Assembly: GCF_030408675.1 (NCBI RefSeq)
Contig: NZ_CP047200.1
Coordinates: 310,001 to 374,000, forward strand
Reading direction: 5' to 3'
Length of the DNA: 64,000 nt
Source of the DNA: Corynebacterium durum
Lineage (GTDB): Bacteria > Actinomycetota > Actinomycetes > Mycobacteriales > Mycobacteriaceae
Shown: piece by piece, positions 34,600-44,649 of the stretch
How positions within the stretch are numbered: the first letter of the stretch is position 1
Layout of the letters: every line of letters starts with the position of its first letter
Made by a program: the position numbers and the translations under genes
Notes under the pieces: model-generated
What the model was told of the DNA's origin: nothing
Databases searched by the model: none
The model's input: the letters and a program-made list of their open reading frames with translations, nothing else

Positions 34600-35492
34600 G
34601 ATGCGTTCCTCCAAATATGCATGGCAGCGTACGAACGCCACGGTGCCCAGTCCATGGCTTTGCGAGCCAAAATCTTATGTTGCTTGCCCTCCACTATCCC
34701 AAGTTTTCGCGCGCCCGCAACCAAGGCCACGTCGCCCTCCGGCCACACATCGGGATGCCCCAACAAACGCATCAACACATAATTCGCTGTCCATATCCCG
34801 ATCCGCGGGCGGGCCACCAGCTGCGTAAACAACTCCTCGGGGTCCGCGTCTGTATGAACATTCAGCTCCCCGTCCAGCAGTGCCCGCATGGACGCTACCA
34901 CCGCCTTGACGGATTGCCGTGGCAGCCGCAAAGGACGCGTCGGCTCCAGGGATTCCGGGTCGCCCACCGCGGAAATGATCTGCTCAGGCGTGGGAAAGCA
35001 CCTGTTTAACCCCGCAATTTCCGACTCATACGGCGCGCCCGCCGCCTCAGCTAACCGGGACAAATGCTTGCGCGCAGCCGCCACCGAAATCTGCTGCCCC
35101 ACCAACGCGCGAACCAGCATTTCCTCATAGTTCGCGGCCCCAGGAACCCGAATCCCCGGCGTCGCACGCACACTCGGCGCAAGCAAGGGATCCGATTTCA
35201 GGTGCGTATCGACGTCCCCCGGATCCCGGTGCGCATCAAACAACCGCTGGACACGCCCTATCGCCGCAGGAGCATCCGTAGTGTCTGCGAGTTCCAACGT
35301 GGTCTCCAGCGCCCCCTGCGTATAGGTCACCTCTACCGCGCCGGGGCCGTGGGGCAGATGTATGGTTCGGGCGTAGCGCAGCTGATCCAGGTCGGCGTGC
35401 TCCACTCCGTCGATCACACGGTCGGCGAGGAACGTGAAAATCCCCGGCGCATCGTAGGGCTCCTGGACAGGGATGCGGTGCCGGGTCAGCAT
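34596..35492 (-). CDS. alkA: DNA-3-methyladenine glycosylase II (AlkA-like)
   Basis: Excises alkylated purines from DNA. The 298-residue protein has an AlkA N-terminal domain (about 1-110) and an HhH-GPD domain: LVRALVGQQISVAAA, hairpin region PRIGIWTANYVLMRLLG, and HPDVWPEGDVAL with the catalytic Asp. The Ada-type methyl-acceptor domain that is fused in some actinobacteria is absent; ogt supplies a separate acceptor. It starts 2 bp after the rclA stop and overlaps ogt, so the genes form one operon. Confidence 0.9.
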   Translation of the reverse strand: MLTRHRIPVQEPYDAPGIFTFLADRVIDGVEHADLDQLRYARTIHLPHGPGAVEVTYTQGALETTLELADTTDAPAAIGRVQRLFDAHRDPGDVDTHLKSDPLLAPSVRATPGIRVPGAANYEEMLVRALVGQQISVAAARKHLSRLAEAAGAPYESEIAGLNRCFPTPEQIISAVGDPESLEPTRPLRLPRQSVKAVVASMRALLDGELNVHTDADPEELFTQLVARPRIGIWTANYVLMRLLGHPDVWPEGDVALVAGARKLGIVEGKQHKILARKAMDWAPWRSYAAMHIWRNAS

Positions 35493-35494
35493 TA

Positions 35495-36808
35495 CTACAT
35501 GTTAAACAGGTCGTTGAGGGCTTCGCTCACGCTTGGGTGGGTGAACACCTGATCCCGCAGCGTGGTGTACGGCAGGCCCGCGTCCATGGTGGTTTTAATC
35601 AGGTTGATCACCTCCGGCGCGCCCTCGCATAGCAGAGTCGCGCCAAGAATCTCCTTCGTGTCAGGATTTACTATCGCGCGCAGCAGACCGGTCGTGTTTC
35701 CATCCACATGCAGGCGGGGCACGGCCGATGCGGGTAGTTCCTTCACCGCTACGGGCTGTCCTGTGTCGCGTGCCTCGGCCTCATTCATACCGATGCGGGC
35801 AAGGGGCGTTTGCATGAACACGGAATACGCCATGGGTTTGCGTTGGGCACGGGTATAGCTGCCATCGCCCAGCAACTGGCTTTTCACAATCCGGTAATCA
35901 TCCAGCGACGCATACGTGAACTGTGGGCCACCGTTCACGTCACCCAACGCCCAGATATGTGGAACGCTTGTTTGCAGCAGGTCATTCACCGCAATTGCGC
36001 CCCGCTCAGTGAGTTCAACACCGGCGGCCTCCAGGTTGAGTCCTGCGGTGACAGGCCGACGCCCCGTGGCCAGCAGCACGGCATCAAACTCGTCACCATT
36101 CACCAACACTCCGCTGTCAGTGTCTTCGATGTGGGTGATGTTTGCATTGAGTACAATCTGGATTCTCTGATCAATGAGCGCCTGGGTGGCTGCCGCCGCA
36201 ACCTGCGGATCTTCGTCGGTGAACAGGGCGTCGCTACGCTGAAAAACAGTGACCTTGCTGCCCAGCTTGGCGTACGTGGACGCAAACTCCAACCCAACAT
36301 AACCCCCGCCGATTACCGCCAAACGCTGTGGCTGGTGGGTGTGGTCCAGCAGTTCGGTGCTGGTGTAGACGTGTCGGGAATCCTCAATGCCCGTGATAGG
36401 CGGGATGATCGGCTCCGCGCCGGTGTTGATGAAAATTCGCGGGGCGTTGATGAGGAGGCGTTCGTCGCTCGCGCGAACCGACACCGTATGCGAATCAACG
36501 AAAGATCCCTCGCCGTCAATCACCGTCACATGGGGGTTATCGGCCAGCATATGGTAGTTGCGATCGTGCAGGAGCGACACAACCGCCTGTTTGTGTGCCA
36601 TGGCCTGGTCGAAAGACTCATTGTGCGCTGCGGCACTGACCAGTGCTTTTGTGGGGATACAGGCGATGTTAATGCAGGTGCCGCCGTACATCTTGGACGA
36701 GCGTTCAACCATAGCGACCCGTTGTCCAGCATTCGCGAGCGCTACCGCAAGCGTCTTTCCTGCCTTGCCGAAACCGATAATGATGGCATCGTAAAAATCT
36801 GCGTTCAT
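35495..36808 (-). CDS. rclA: Pyridine nucleotide-disulfide oxidoreductase, RclA-like
   Basis: A 437-residue flavoprotein. It has an FAD site (IIIGFGKAGKTLAVALA), the redox pair Cys45/Cys50 in GTCINIACIPTK, an NAD(P)H Rossmann motif (VIGGGYVGLEFAS), an FAD-binding ALGDVNGGPQFTYAS and the C-terminal dimer domain with FTHPSVSEALNDL. The CINIACIP pattern and FMQTPLARIGMNEAEAR are closer to RclA (reactive chlorine/copper response) than to dihydrolipoamide dehydrogenase or mercuric reductase. Linkage to alkA and ogt supports an oxidative-damage role. Confidence 0.85.
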   Translation of the reverse strand: MNADFYDAIIIGFGKAGKTLAVALANAGQRVAMVERSSKMYGGTCINIACIPTKALVSAAAHNESFDQAMAHKQAVVSLLHDRNYHMLADNPHVTVIDGEGSFVDSHTVSVRASDERLLINAPRIFINTGAEPIIPPITGIEDSRHVYTSTELLDHTHQPQRLAVIGGGYVGLEFASTYAKLGSKVTVFQRSDALFTDEDPQVAAAATQALIDQRIQIVLNANITHIEDTDSGVLVNGDEFDAVLLATGRRPVTAGLNLEAAGVELTERGAIAVNDLLQTSVPHIWALGDVNGGPQFTYASLDDYRIVKSQLLGDGSYTRAQRKPMAYSVFMQTPLARIGMNEAEARDTGQPVAVKELPASAVPRLHVDGNTTGLLRAIVNPDTKEILGATLLCEGAPEVINLIKTTMDAGLPYTTLRDQVFTHPSVSEALNDLFNM

Positions 36809-36835
36809 ACCACGAATATAGCAGTGGTTGAGGTG

Positions 36836-36949
36836 TCAACGGTTAGTCGTTTGCTGTTTGTCGTTATCCCCAAAGAGCAACAGCCAGCCGGGGCCGAAAA
36901 ATGCGACAACCAAAATCGATCCAAGTGGCATTGAGCTGGCTTCGCGCAT
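36836..36949 (-). CDS. Possible 37-residue single-pass membrane protein upstream of rclA
   Basis: ATG at 36949 opens a frame with one membrane helix (LGSILVVAFFGPGWLLLFG) and a polar tail (DNDKQQTTNR), ending 27 bp before rclA. The frame is open further upstream without a usable start to about 37105 and there includes another hydrophobic patch (IGISLILGPGII), so a longer protein with a frameshift or unusual start is possible. No ribosome site is obvious. Confidence 0.4.
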   Translation of the reverse strand: MREASSMPLGSILVVAFFGPGWLLLFGDNDKQQTTNR

Positions 36950-37289
36950 TTTTTCGTTGAATGTTGTGTGCGGTCGCGGTGAGGATTTTTCTCTGGAACT
37001 CAGCGACCGGGTCTTCTTGTCGCACCGTCTGATGATCCCGGGGCCAAGAATCAGGCTGATGCCAATAGACGATGTTGAATTGGAAATTGCCGCTGATTGC
37101 GACCGTCATGATGGTGGGTTTTAAACTCGTCGAACCTATGATGTCGCGCCTGTGGATGCGGGTATGGTCCAGGGTGACGGTTGTCAAGTATTTGTAGGTA
37201 GTCGCGTTGTCATTGACCTTGTCCTGAACGCAGGGTGGTCGGCGTTTGCCACCGTCCTTAATGGGCTCTCACTGGGCACATCGCGCAGC
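36950..37289. other. Gap between the photolyase and rclA genes
   Basis: About 340 bp in which no complete gene is convincing. Part may belong to a decayed N-terminal extension of the small membrane protein at 36836-36949. The only other frames (for example a minus-strand one to 37187) lack protein-like character. Confidence 0.4.
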
Positions 37290-38630
37290 TCAACCGCTGA
37301 TATCCTTGTAAGCCGCCAGTGCGGTTTTTCGCGACTCCGCGATATCCACCATGGGTTCCGGATAGAGCGGGGTCAGCGCTTCCGGCACCCAGCGCGCAAT
37401 GTAAGTGCCGCTTGCGTCGAATTTTTTCTGCTGCGTCAACGGGTTGAAGACGCGAAAGTAGGGTGCGGCGTCATCCCCGGAGCCAGCGACCCACTGCCAA
37501 TTGAAGGGGTTGGAGGCAGCGTCGGCATCAACAAGCGTGTCCCAGAACCACTCCTCCCCGTGACGCCAATGGATACCCAGGTTTTTCGTCAGCCAGGACC
37601 CAACCACCATCCGGGCGCGATTGTGCATGGATCCGGTCGCCCACAGCTCGCGCATCCCGGCATCGACGAGGGGGACGCCGGTGTGACCTGCTTGCCACGC
37701 GGCCAGCTCACCGATGTGCTGAGCCTCCACGTCCATCTCGATGTGGGCAAAGGCACGCGAAGTCGATGACGGCTTTGCCCGCGGTGTCCATTCCCACGGG
37801 AAGCGATTGAAAGCTTCGCGCACGTTCACGGTTGCCATGTTCGGCAGATGATAGAAACGGTGCCAGGCGAAATCGCGCCAGATCAATTGGCGCAGAAACG
37901 GCTCGGCGTTTTCGGTTGAGTTGCTCACTTCCGCCCATGCGGTCGCGGGGCTCACCTCTCCGAACCGCAGGTATGGAGAGAGACCCGACGTGGAGGGGAC
38001 TCCGAGATTGTTGTTGTCATAATGGTCAACATCGAAAGAATGAAGCTTATCGACGCCCCCAATCTCCCCCGGGCAGTTATAACGCCCCAGCGTGCTCGCC
38101 CACTCCGACTCATCAGGAGCGGGCAGCGTTTCCGGCTCCACGTTCGCTGGAGTCACCTCAGGTACGGGGAGAGGGGACGGGGGATCGTCGACAAGAAATG
38201 CATGTGCTGCGCGGTAAAACGGGCTGAATACCTTGTACGGTGAGCCGCTTTTCGTCGTGATCTTCCATGGTTCGGTGAGGAGGTACCCGGGATGGGTGGT
38301 GGCGCCGACGGCGCTTTTGATCTCCGCATCAACCTCGGTGAGGTGGTAGCGACGATTCCACGTCACCGCAGCCCCAAGTTCATGTGCGAGCTGGGGCACG
38401 ATGACGCGAGGATCACCGCGCCTTTCGATGAGGGGAGCCGGAAGACGTTCGCGCAGTTCGTTGAGGCTGCGGCGCTGCCACCACGCAGCGGCTGCTCCCA
38501 GCGGGCGCCCCACCGTTTCATGGATGAATAAGCCCACCACGGGTCCGCGTTCCGCAGCCCAATGGAGGGCCCTATTATCGGCTAGGCGTAGGTCATCGCG
38601 GAACCAAACAATCGTGGGAGAAGAACGCAT
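37290..38630 (-). CDS. phr: Deoxyribodipyrimidine photo-lyase
   Basis: Repairs cyclobutane pyrimidine dimers using light. The 446-residue protein has the N-terminal antenna domain (IVWFRDDLRLADNRAL; NRRYHLTEV) and the C-terminal FAD domain. In the latter I see STSGLSPYLRFGEVSP, FLRQLIWRDFAWHRFYH, TGVPLVDAGMRELWATGSMHNRARM read in parts, and the WVAGSGDDAAPYFRVFNP motif. A 13-mer copy (38045) lies in the GVDKL codons. It is a typical class I CPD photolyase. Confidence 0.95.
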   Translation of the reverse strand: MRSSPTIVWFRDDLRLADNRALHWAAERGPVVGLFIHETVGRPLGAAAAWWQRRSLNELRERLPAPLIERRGDPRVIVPQLAHELGAAVTWNRRYHLTEVDAEIKSAVGATTHPGYLLTEPWKITTKSGSPYKVFSPFYRAAHAFLVDDPPSPLPVPEVTPANVEPETLPAPDESEWASTLGRYNCPGEIGGVDKLHSFDVDHYDNNNLGVPSTSGLSPYLRFGEVSPATAWAEVSNSTENAEPFLRQLIWRDFAWHRFYHLPNMATVNVREAFNRFPWEWTPRAKPSSTSRAFAHIEMDVEAQHIGELAAWQAGHTGVPLVDAGMRELWATGSMHNRARMVVGSWLTKNLGIHWRHGEEWFWDTLVDADAASNPFNWQWVAGSGDDAAPYFRVFNPLTQQKKFDASGTYIARWVPEALTPLYPEPMVDIAESRKTALAAYKDISG

Positions 38631-38743
38631 TACCCCAGACTACAGTTCTGCGGCAACCTGACTTTCCTTGAAGCGTAAGCGGTTCGAGTAGGGGTTGGGG
38701 GCATGTGATAGTGCGGTGTCAGCGCATCAATCCCGTCACCAGC

Positions 38744-40477
38744 TCACTCCCCGGGCCGCCCCCCGTATCGTTCGACGAGTTGTTGTTGCACGTCGCGGCG
38801 TCGTACTTTGCCCATCTGGTCGCGGGGCAGGTCTTCGAAGTGGTAGAAATTGCGGGGTACTTTGTAGCGAGTGAGTTGTTCGCGGCAGTAGTTTTTCAGG
38901 CCGTCGGGATCCAGTGCTGCGCCTTCGGTGAGGGTGATGGCGGCGGCGACGTTTTCTGAGCCATCTTCGCGGGGGATGCCCACCACGGCGGCGTCGGCAA
39001 CATCGGGGTGGCTGCAGAGAACTTCCTCGACTTCGGCGGGGTAGACGTTGAATCCACCGGTGATAATGACTTCCTTGATGCGCGCCACCAGCCGGATGAA
39101 GCCGTCAGGTTCCATGACGCCGACATCACCGGTGCGGTACCAGCCGTTGTGGAAGGAATGTTCGGTGGCGTCGGGCTGGTTGAGGTAACCCTGGAAGACT
39201 TGCGGCCCCCGGACAAGCACTTCGCCTTCGAACCCGTCGGGTTGGGTTTTGTCCAGGTTGTCGGGGTCAGCGATACGCACGTCGGTGTCGGGGAAGGGGA
39301 TTCCCACGTAGCCGGGACGTCGTTTGCCGTTCATGGGGTTGCCCACAATGATCGGGGAGGTTTCGGTGAGGCCGTAGCCTTCGACGAGGGTGCCGTTTGT
39401 GTAGTGCTCCCAACGATCAACGGTGCGAACTGGCAGGGTGGAGGCTCCGGAGAAGGCGTTGCGGATGCCTTTGATGTTCACGCCGGTTGCTTCGGCGGCG
39501 TCGACAATTTTTTCGTAGAGGGTGGGTACACCGGGCAGCCAGGTGGGGGTGTGGCGCTTCATCACCTGCATGATGAGTTTCAGGTCAGGCGCGGGCAGGA
39601 GGATGATTTCCCCGCCGATGAATACCCCGAGGGTGGCCACCATGGTGAGTCCGTAGGCGTGGAACATGGGCAGCGCCGCAAGCAAGCGTTCTTCCTGCTC
39701 GCCGAGTCCCGGCACCCAGGCTTTGCCTTGCAGGACGTTGGCCACGAGGTTGCCGTGGCTAAGTTGCGCGCCTTTGGGGGCGCCGGTGGTGCCGGAGGTG
39801 TACAGAATGAGTGCCGTGGTGTCGCGGGTGACGTCGGTGGGGCTTTCAACGTCGGAGCCGTCGCCACCGATTGCGGGATTGATTAAGGACTCCCAGGGAA
39901 TGGTGTTGGGGGCGTCGGCGGTGAGCTGTGCCCGGGCTTTGCGCAGCGACGGAATGGGCAGTCGGAGCGCGATTTTCTGCAGCAGCGGCATCGCCTCGGT
40001 CATGTTGACGGAAACGATGGTCTCCAGCGGAGTGCACCCGCGTAGTTTCTCCAGCGTGGGGGCGGCTTTGTCCCAGCAGATGGCCACGCGTGCACCGTGG
40101 TCATTGAAGGGGTGTTCGAGTTCGTGGGCGGTGTAGAGGGGGTTGTGTTCCACCACGGTCGCCCCGAGTTTCAATACAGCGTAGAAGGCAGCCAGGTGTT
40201 GCGGGCAGTTGGGCAACAGTATGGCCACGCGATCCCCGGCGCGAACCCCCAGCGCGCGGAGTCCGGCGGCGGCGTGGCGGACGTGCTTGTCAAACTCGCC
40301 GTAGGTTTGGGTGCGCCCGAAGAAGTAGATGGCCGGCTTGTCGCTGTTGATGGCCAGGTTGTTGTCGTAGAAGTCGAGCAGCGTGGTGTCACCGTATTCG
40401 ATGGTGGTTGGGGTCCACTCGGCGTAGTGCTTCAACCAGGCTTTAGATTCAAAAGCCGAGGATTCAGTAGCCGACAT
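38744..40477 (-). CDS. fadD: Long-chain fatty-acid-CoA ligase
   Basis: Activates fatty acids to acyl-CoA via an acyl-adenylate. The 577-residue protein has the AMP-binding P-loop YTSGTTGAPKGAQLSHGN, the EGYGLTETSP motif, the GWYRTGDVGVMEPDGF hinge region and the C-terminal Lys in GKVRRRD. It resembles the FadD family of mycolata. The ATG at 40477 with GAAGGGA upstream is preferred to the longer frame. It stands alone, about 110 bp upstream of phr and divergent from mshA. Confidence 0.93.
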   Translation of the reverse strand: MSATESSAFESKAWLKHYAEWTPTTIEYGDTTLLDFYDNNLAINSDKPAIYFFGRTQTYGEFDKHVRHAAAGLRALGVRAGDRVAILLPNCPQHLAAFYAVLKLGATVVEHNPLYTAHELEHPFNDHGARVAICWDKAAPTLEKLRGCTPLETIVSVNMTEAMPLLQKIALRLPIPSLRKARAQLTADAPNTIPWESLINPAIGGDGSDVESPTDVTRDTTALILYTSGTTGAPKGAQLSHGNLVANVLQGKAWVPGLGEQEERLLAALPMFHAYGLTMVATLGVFIGGEIILLPAPDLKLIMQVMKRHTPTWLPGVPTLYEKIVDAAEATGVNIKGIRNAFSGASTLPVRTVDRWEHYTNGTLVEGYGLTETSPIIVGNPMNGKRRPGYVGIPFPDTDVRIADPDNLDKTQPDGFEGEVLVRGPQVFQGYLNQPDATEHSFHNGWYRTGDVGVMEPDGFIRLVARIKEVIITGGFNVYPAEVEEVLCSHPDVADAAVVGIPREDGSENVAAAITLTEGAALDPDGLKNYCREQLTRYKVPRNFYHFEDLPRDQMGKVRRRDVQQQLVERYGGRPGE

Positions 40478-40695
40478 TAACGTCCCTTCATCAGGTGCGC
40501 GCTGGGAGGGGTTACCACAGCGTAAGTTTGTATGTTGCATCAAGTATACCTGCAGTACATGTGCTTACTTACCGCTAGCTGTACGTTACATATTTGTGAC
40601 TATCGCGTAACGACGCCCGTCCTTCCCACACGTTTCTTCACTCCTGCACCGCTTCGGGCATCCACCTCACCGCCTCCCGAAAAGTAATCGTTAAA

Positions 40696-41970
40696 ATGCG
40701 GTTTATGCGCATTGCCATGATTTCCATGCACACCTCGCCCCTGCAGCAACCGGGTTCGGGGGATGCGGGCGGCATGAACGTCTACGTGCTCTCCACTGCT
40801 ACGGAGCTGGCCAGACAGGGCACCAAGGTGGATATTTACACCCGAGCTACCCGTCCCAGCCAAGGTGAAGTCGTGGAGGTTGAACCAAATTTAAGGGTCA
40901 TCAACATTGTGGCGGGTCCCTATGAGGGCATTGATAAGGAAGAACTGCCTACACAGCTGGCGGCGTTTGCGGGCGGGGTGTTGGTGTATGCACGCTGCAA
41001 CAACTTGAACTATGACCTCATTCATTCGCATTATTGGCTCAGTGGTCAAGTGGGGTGGCTGCTGCGTGACGTCTGGCAGGTTCCCCTAGTACATACCGCC
41101 CACACGCTGGCGGCGGTGAAAAACGCCCACCGCTCAGAGATAGACACCCCTGAGTCCGAAGCCCGGCGCATGTGCGAGCAGCAGTTGGTGGACAACGCGG
41201 ATTGCCTAGTGGTGAACACAGCGGAGGAGGCGCTGGACGTGCAGCGCCATTACGACGCCAGCCCAGAAAAAATAGCCGTGGTCGCGCCGGGTGCGGCGGT
41301 GGCCTTGTTCCACCCAGGCAATGATCGCGCCACGGAGCGCAGCCGCCGCCAGTTGGGTATTCCGCTGCACGCAAAGGTTATTGCGTTTGTGGGTAGGTTG
41401 CAGGCGTTCAAAGGCCCACAGGTGCTGATCCATGCGGTGGCGGAGCTGCTGCACAGGGATCCGCATCGTAACCTGCGGGTGCTCATTTGCGGGGGACCGT
41501 CGGGTGCGCATGCTACCCCGGAAACCTACCAGGATATGGCTCGTGAGCTGGGAATTGAGAAGCACATTCGGTTCCTTTCCCCACGTCCACCCGCAGAACT
41601 GGTCACCATTTACCGCGCCGCCGACGTTGTGGCGGTCCCCAGCTACAACGAGTCCTTTGGGCTGGTGGCCATGGAGGCGCAGGCATCGGGCACCCCGGTG
41701 GTAGCGGCGCGCGTTGGTGGCCTGCCGATAGCCGTCGCGGAAGGGGAGACGGGTCTGCTGGTGGATAGCCACGATCCCGTTGAATGGGCAGATGCGCTGG
41801 CCCAGCTCCTGGATGATGATGACACCCGCATACGTATGGGTCAGGATGCGGTGCTGCATGCGGCTAATTTCTCCTGGTCGGCGACAGCATCGACGCTGGC
41901 ATCTGTCTACACCGATGTTCTTTCCCACACGCATTCCTACTGTTATTCACGACAGGCTCCCGGCGCATAA
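40696..41970 (+). CDS. mshA: D-inositol 3-phosphate glycosyltransferase (mycothiol synthesis)
   Basis: Transfers GlcNAc from UDP-GlcNAc to inositol 3-phosphate, the first step of mycothiol synthesis. The 424-residue GT-B (GT4) protein has the N-terminal [20 protein letters not shown] loop, [21 protein letters not shown], the C-terminal [14 protein letters not shown], and the EX7E region around [19 protein letters not shown]. Its position just before gpmA and senX3-regX3 matches the conserved actinobacterial order. A start at 40705 is also possible. Confidence 0.95.
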   Translation: MRFMRIAMISMHTSPLQQPGSGDAGGMNVYVLSTATELARQGTKVDIYTRATRPSQGEVVEVEPNLRVINIVAGPYEGIDKEELPTQLAAFAGGVLVYARCNNLNYDLIHSHYWLSGQVGWLLRDVWQVPLVHTAHTLAAVKNAHRSEIDTPESEARRMCEQQLVDNADCLVVNTAEEALDVQRHYDASPEKIAVVAPGAAVALFHPGNDRATERSRRQLGIPLHAKVIAFVGRLQAFKGPQVLIHAVAELLHRDPHRNLRVLICGGPSGAHATPETYQDMARELGIEKHIRFLSPRPPAELVTIYRAADVVAVPSYNESFGLVAMEAQASGTPVVAARVGGLPIAVAEGETGLLVDSHDPVEWADALAQLLDDDDTRIRMGQDAVLHAANFSWSATASTLASVYTDVLSHTHSYCYSRQAPGA

Positions 41971-42040
41971 CAGCGCGCTTATTCTGTGACTTCCTGCCAA
42001 AGTACGGCACAATGCGTCGCAAAGTGGCAGAATCGGTGCC

Positions 42041-42787
42041 ATGACTACTGGAAAGTTGATTCTTTTGAGGCATGGTCAAAGTCAATGGAATGCGTCCAAT
42101 CAGTTCACTGGTTGGGTCGATGTGGCTTTGACAGAAAAAGGCGAAGAAGAAGCGCGCCACGGCGGCGAATTGCTGCGCGAGGCCAATATTCTTCCCGATG
42201 TCGTATACACCTCCCTGCAACGCCGCGCCATTAACACTGCGAATTTGGCATTGGATGCGGCTGACCGTTTGTGGATTCCCGTCGTGCGCGATTGGCGCCT
42301 GAATGAACGCCACTACGGTGCACTCCAGGGGCTGAATAAGGCAGAAACAAAAGAAAAATACGGTAACGACCAGTTCATGGCATGGCGACGCTCCTACGAC
42401 ACCCCGCCGCCACCACTGGAGGAAAGCTCCGAATACAGCCAGGCAAACGACCCCCGCTACGCGGACCTTGACAAGGTGCCGGACACCGAATGCCTGCTTG
42501 ACGTGGTCACTCGCTTTGTCCCCTACTTCAAGGAAGAAATTCTGCCGCGCGTGCTCAAGGGCGAAAACGTGCTCATTGCCGCCCACGGCAACTCCCTGCG
42601 TGCCTTGGTTAAGCACCTCGACGGCATTTCCGATGCCGACATCGCCGAGCTGAACATCCCCACCGGTATTCCGCTGGTGTACGAACTGGATGAGAAGGGT
42701 AACGTCACCAACCCCGGTGGCACGTACCTTGACCCGGAGGCCGCCGCCGCGGGTGCCGCTGCCGTCGCCGCGCAGGGCGGAAAGTAA
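42041..42787 (+). CDS. gpmA: 2,3-bisphosphoglycerate-dependent phosphoglycerate mutase
   Basis: Interconverts 3- and 2-phosphoglycerate in glycolysis. The 248-residue protein carries the phosphohistidine motif [18 protein letters not shown], the [11 protein letters not shown] and [12 protein letters not shown] signatures and the second catalytic His in [17 protein letters not shown]. An Ala-rich tail closes the protein. The 3' end lies next to the histidine kinase gene, so the kinase may be translated in part from the same message. Confidence 0.97.
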   Translation: MTTGKLILLRHGQSQWNASNQFTGWVDVALTEKGEEEARHGGELLREANILPDVVYTSLQRRAINTANLALDAADRLWIPVVRDWRLNERHYGALQGLNKAETKEKYGNDQFMAWRRSYDTPPPPLEESSEYSQANDPRYADLDKVPDTECLLDVVTRFVPYFKEEILPRVLKGENVLIAAHGNSLRALVKHLDGISDADIAELNIPTGIPLVYELDEKGNVTNPGGTYLDPEAAAAGAAAVAAQGGK

Positions 42788-42797
42788 CCGGTTTTCC

Positions 42798-43949
42798 TTG
42801 TCGGCGGTGATTATCGGGTGCCTCATTGGCATCGTGATTGGGATGGTGATCACGGTCATGGCGTTGCTGATCACCCGCCACCGCCGCACCACCGCCACCC
42901 CCGGGGCGTCGATAAGCCAGTTGTTGCACCTTGCGGTGCAGGGCTCGCCAGCGGGGGTGGCGGTGGTGACGCATAAGGGGGATGTGGTGCTTTCCAACAC
43001 TCAAGCCCACGCGCTGGGGATCATATCGGACCACACCGTGCGCCCCGACGTGTGGCGCCAGGCGCACAACGTATTCACCCACCAGAAACCCCAAACCCTG
43101 GACCTTCCGGCGGGGCAGCAGCGCACGGGAAGCCGCGTCAGCGCTGTGAAAGCCGTGATCAAACCACTCACCCTTGCCGACGGGGACTTCGTGATCATCT
43201 ACTGCACCGACGAGTCGGAAAACATGCGGCTGGAAGCCGCGCGCCGGGACTTCGTGGCCAACGTGTCGCACGAACTGAAAACACCCGTGGGAGGCATGGC
43301 ACTGCTGTCGGAAGCGCTCATCGAATCCCGCGATGACCCCGACACTGTCGAACACTTCGGCATCAAACTAAATAAAGAAGCCCAGCGGATGGCCAACCTC
43401 ATCAACGAACTCATCGCACTATCGAAGCTCCAAGGCGCCGAGCCGCTGCCCAACATGGAACCCGTCTCAGTCGACGAGGTCATTGACGACGCCCTGCAAC
43501 GCACCCAACTCGCCGCCGACAACGCCAACATCACCATCGACCGCGGCCCCGCCTCAAGTGCGTTTGTCATGGGGGACAAAACACTCCTGGTCACCGCCAT
43601 GGCCAACCTGCTGAGTAACGCCATCAATTATTCCCCTGCCAACACCTCCGTCAGCATCAGCCAACGCCGCGCGGGCGGCAATGTGCACATCAGCGTCACT
43701 GACCGTGGCATCGGCATCGCTCCTGAAGACCAACAACGCGTCTTCGAACGATTCTTCCGCGTCGACAAAGCCCGTTCCCGCGCCACTGGCGGTACCGGGC
43801 TGGGTCTTGCCATTGTTAAGCATGTTGCAGCAAACCACGGTGGGGCGATTACAGTGTGGTCAAGACTCGGTGTCGGCTCCACCTTCACCCTGGAACTGCC
43901 GGAACTGCTGGACCCGCCAGGCGGCACCACCAACGAAAGGACAACGTAA
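42798..43949 (+). CDS. senX3: Two-component sensor histidine kinase, SenX3-like
   Basis: A 383-residue kinase that partners the regulator encoded 2 bp downstream. It has an N-terminal membrane helix (IIGCLIGIVIGMVITVMALLI), a PAS-like sensor region (about 45-140), HisKA with His158 in VSHELKTP, and the HATPase domain with N, G1 (DRGIGIAPEDQ), F and G2 (TGGTGLGLAIVKH) boxes. The start is uncertain: TTG at 42798 lies 12 bp after GGAAAG, GTG at 42807 is possible, and the open frame extends into gpmA. By family it senses phosphate limitation with the Pst/PhoU system, which is not in this window. Confidence 0.88.
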   Translation: MSAVIIGCLIGIVIGMVITVMALLITRHRRTTATPGASISQLLHLAVQGSPAGVAVVTHKGDVVLSNTQAHALGIISDHTVRPDVWRQAHNVFTHQKPQTLDLPAGQQRTGSRVSAVKAVIKPLTLADGDFVIIYCTDESENMRLEAARRDFVANVSHELKTPVGGMALLSEALIESRDDPDTVEHFGIKLNKEAQRMANLINELIALSKLQGAEPLPNMEPVSVDEVIDDALQRTQLAADNANITIDRGPASSAFVMGDKTLLVTAMANLLSNAINYSPANTSVSISQRRAGGNVHISVTDRGIGIAPEDQQRVFERFFRVDKARSRATGGTGLGLAIVKHVAANHGGAITVWSRLGVGSTFTLELPELLDPPGGTTNERTT

Positions 43950-43951
43950 CC

Positions 43952-44641
43952 ATGACCACCGTCCTTATCGTCGAAGACGAAGAATCCCTCGCCGAACCGT
44001 TGGCGTTCCTCCTAGGCAAAGAAGGCTTCACCGTGCTCATCGCCGGCGACGGCCCCACCGCCCTCGACGAATTCGCCAACAATGACGTCGACATCGTGCT
44101 CCTCGACCTCATGCTCCCTGGCATGTCCGGCACCGACGTGTGCCGACAACTCCGCAAAACCTCCACCGTTCCTGTCATCATGGTCACCGCCCGCGACTCC
44201 GAGGTGGACAAAGTGGTGGGCCTGGAACTCGGGGCCGACGACTACGTCACCAAACCCTACTCATCCCGAGAACTTATCGCCCGCATCCGCGCCGTCCTCC
44301 GCCGCGGTGGCGATGCCGACCACGAACCCGAACCCAACCCCAGTGTGCTTGGCGACGGCCGCGTGCGCATGGACCTCGAACGCCACACCGTCACCGTCGA
44401 CGGCGTGGACACCCCCATGCCCCTCAAAGAGTACGACCTGCTGGAATACCTGCTCCGCAACCCAGGGAGAGTGCTCACCCGCGGGCAACTCATCGACCAC
44501 GTGTGGGGCGAAGACTACGTCGGCGACACCAAAACCCTCGACGTGCACATCAAACGCATCCGCTCCAAAATCGAAGAAGAACCCAAACGCCCTACCCACC
44601 TTGTCACCGTGCGGGGCGTGGGCTACAAATTCGACGCCTAG
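43952..44641 (+). CDS. regX3: Two-component response regulator, RegX3-like
   Basis: A 229-residue OmpR/PhoB-type regulator. The receiver domain has the acidic pocket (VEDEE), phosphorylated Asp52 in LLDLMLPGMSG, TARD and the Lys in YVTKPYSS. The C-terminal winged helix carries LKEYDLLEYLLRNPGRVLTR and VDVHIKRIR-like residues (LDVHIKRIRSKIE). It starts 3 bp after the kinase stop. It faces the MacB-like permease gene, whose stop is only 8 bp away. Confidence 0.93.
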   Translation: MTTVLIVEDEESLAEPLAFLLGKEGFTVLIAGDGPTALDEFANNDVDIVLLDLMLPGMSGTDVCRQLRKTSTVPVIMVTARDSEVDKVVGLELGADDYVTKPYSSRELIARIRAVLRRGGDADHEPEPNPSVLGDGRVRMDLERHTVTVDGVDTPMPLKEYDLLEYLLRNPGRVLTRGQLIDHVWGEDYVGDTKTLDVHIKRIRSKIEEEPKRPTHLVTVRGVGYKFDA

Positions 44642-44649
44642 GTGGCGTC

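Noticed and set aside
35810..36934. A 374-residue frame opposite rclA
   Set aside because: It mirrors the GC pattern of a flavoprotein gene with intact redox and FAD motifs.
36864..37187. A 107-residue minus-strand frame upstream of rclA
   Set aside because: It lacks protein-like composition; the overlapping frame with a clear membrane helix is more credible.
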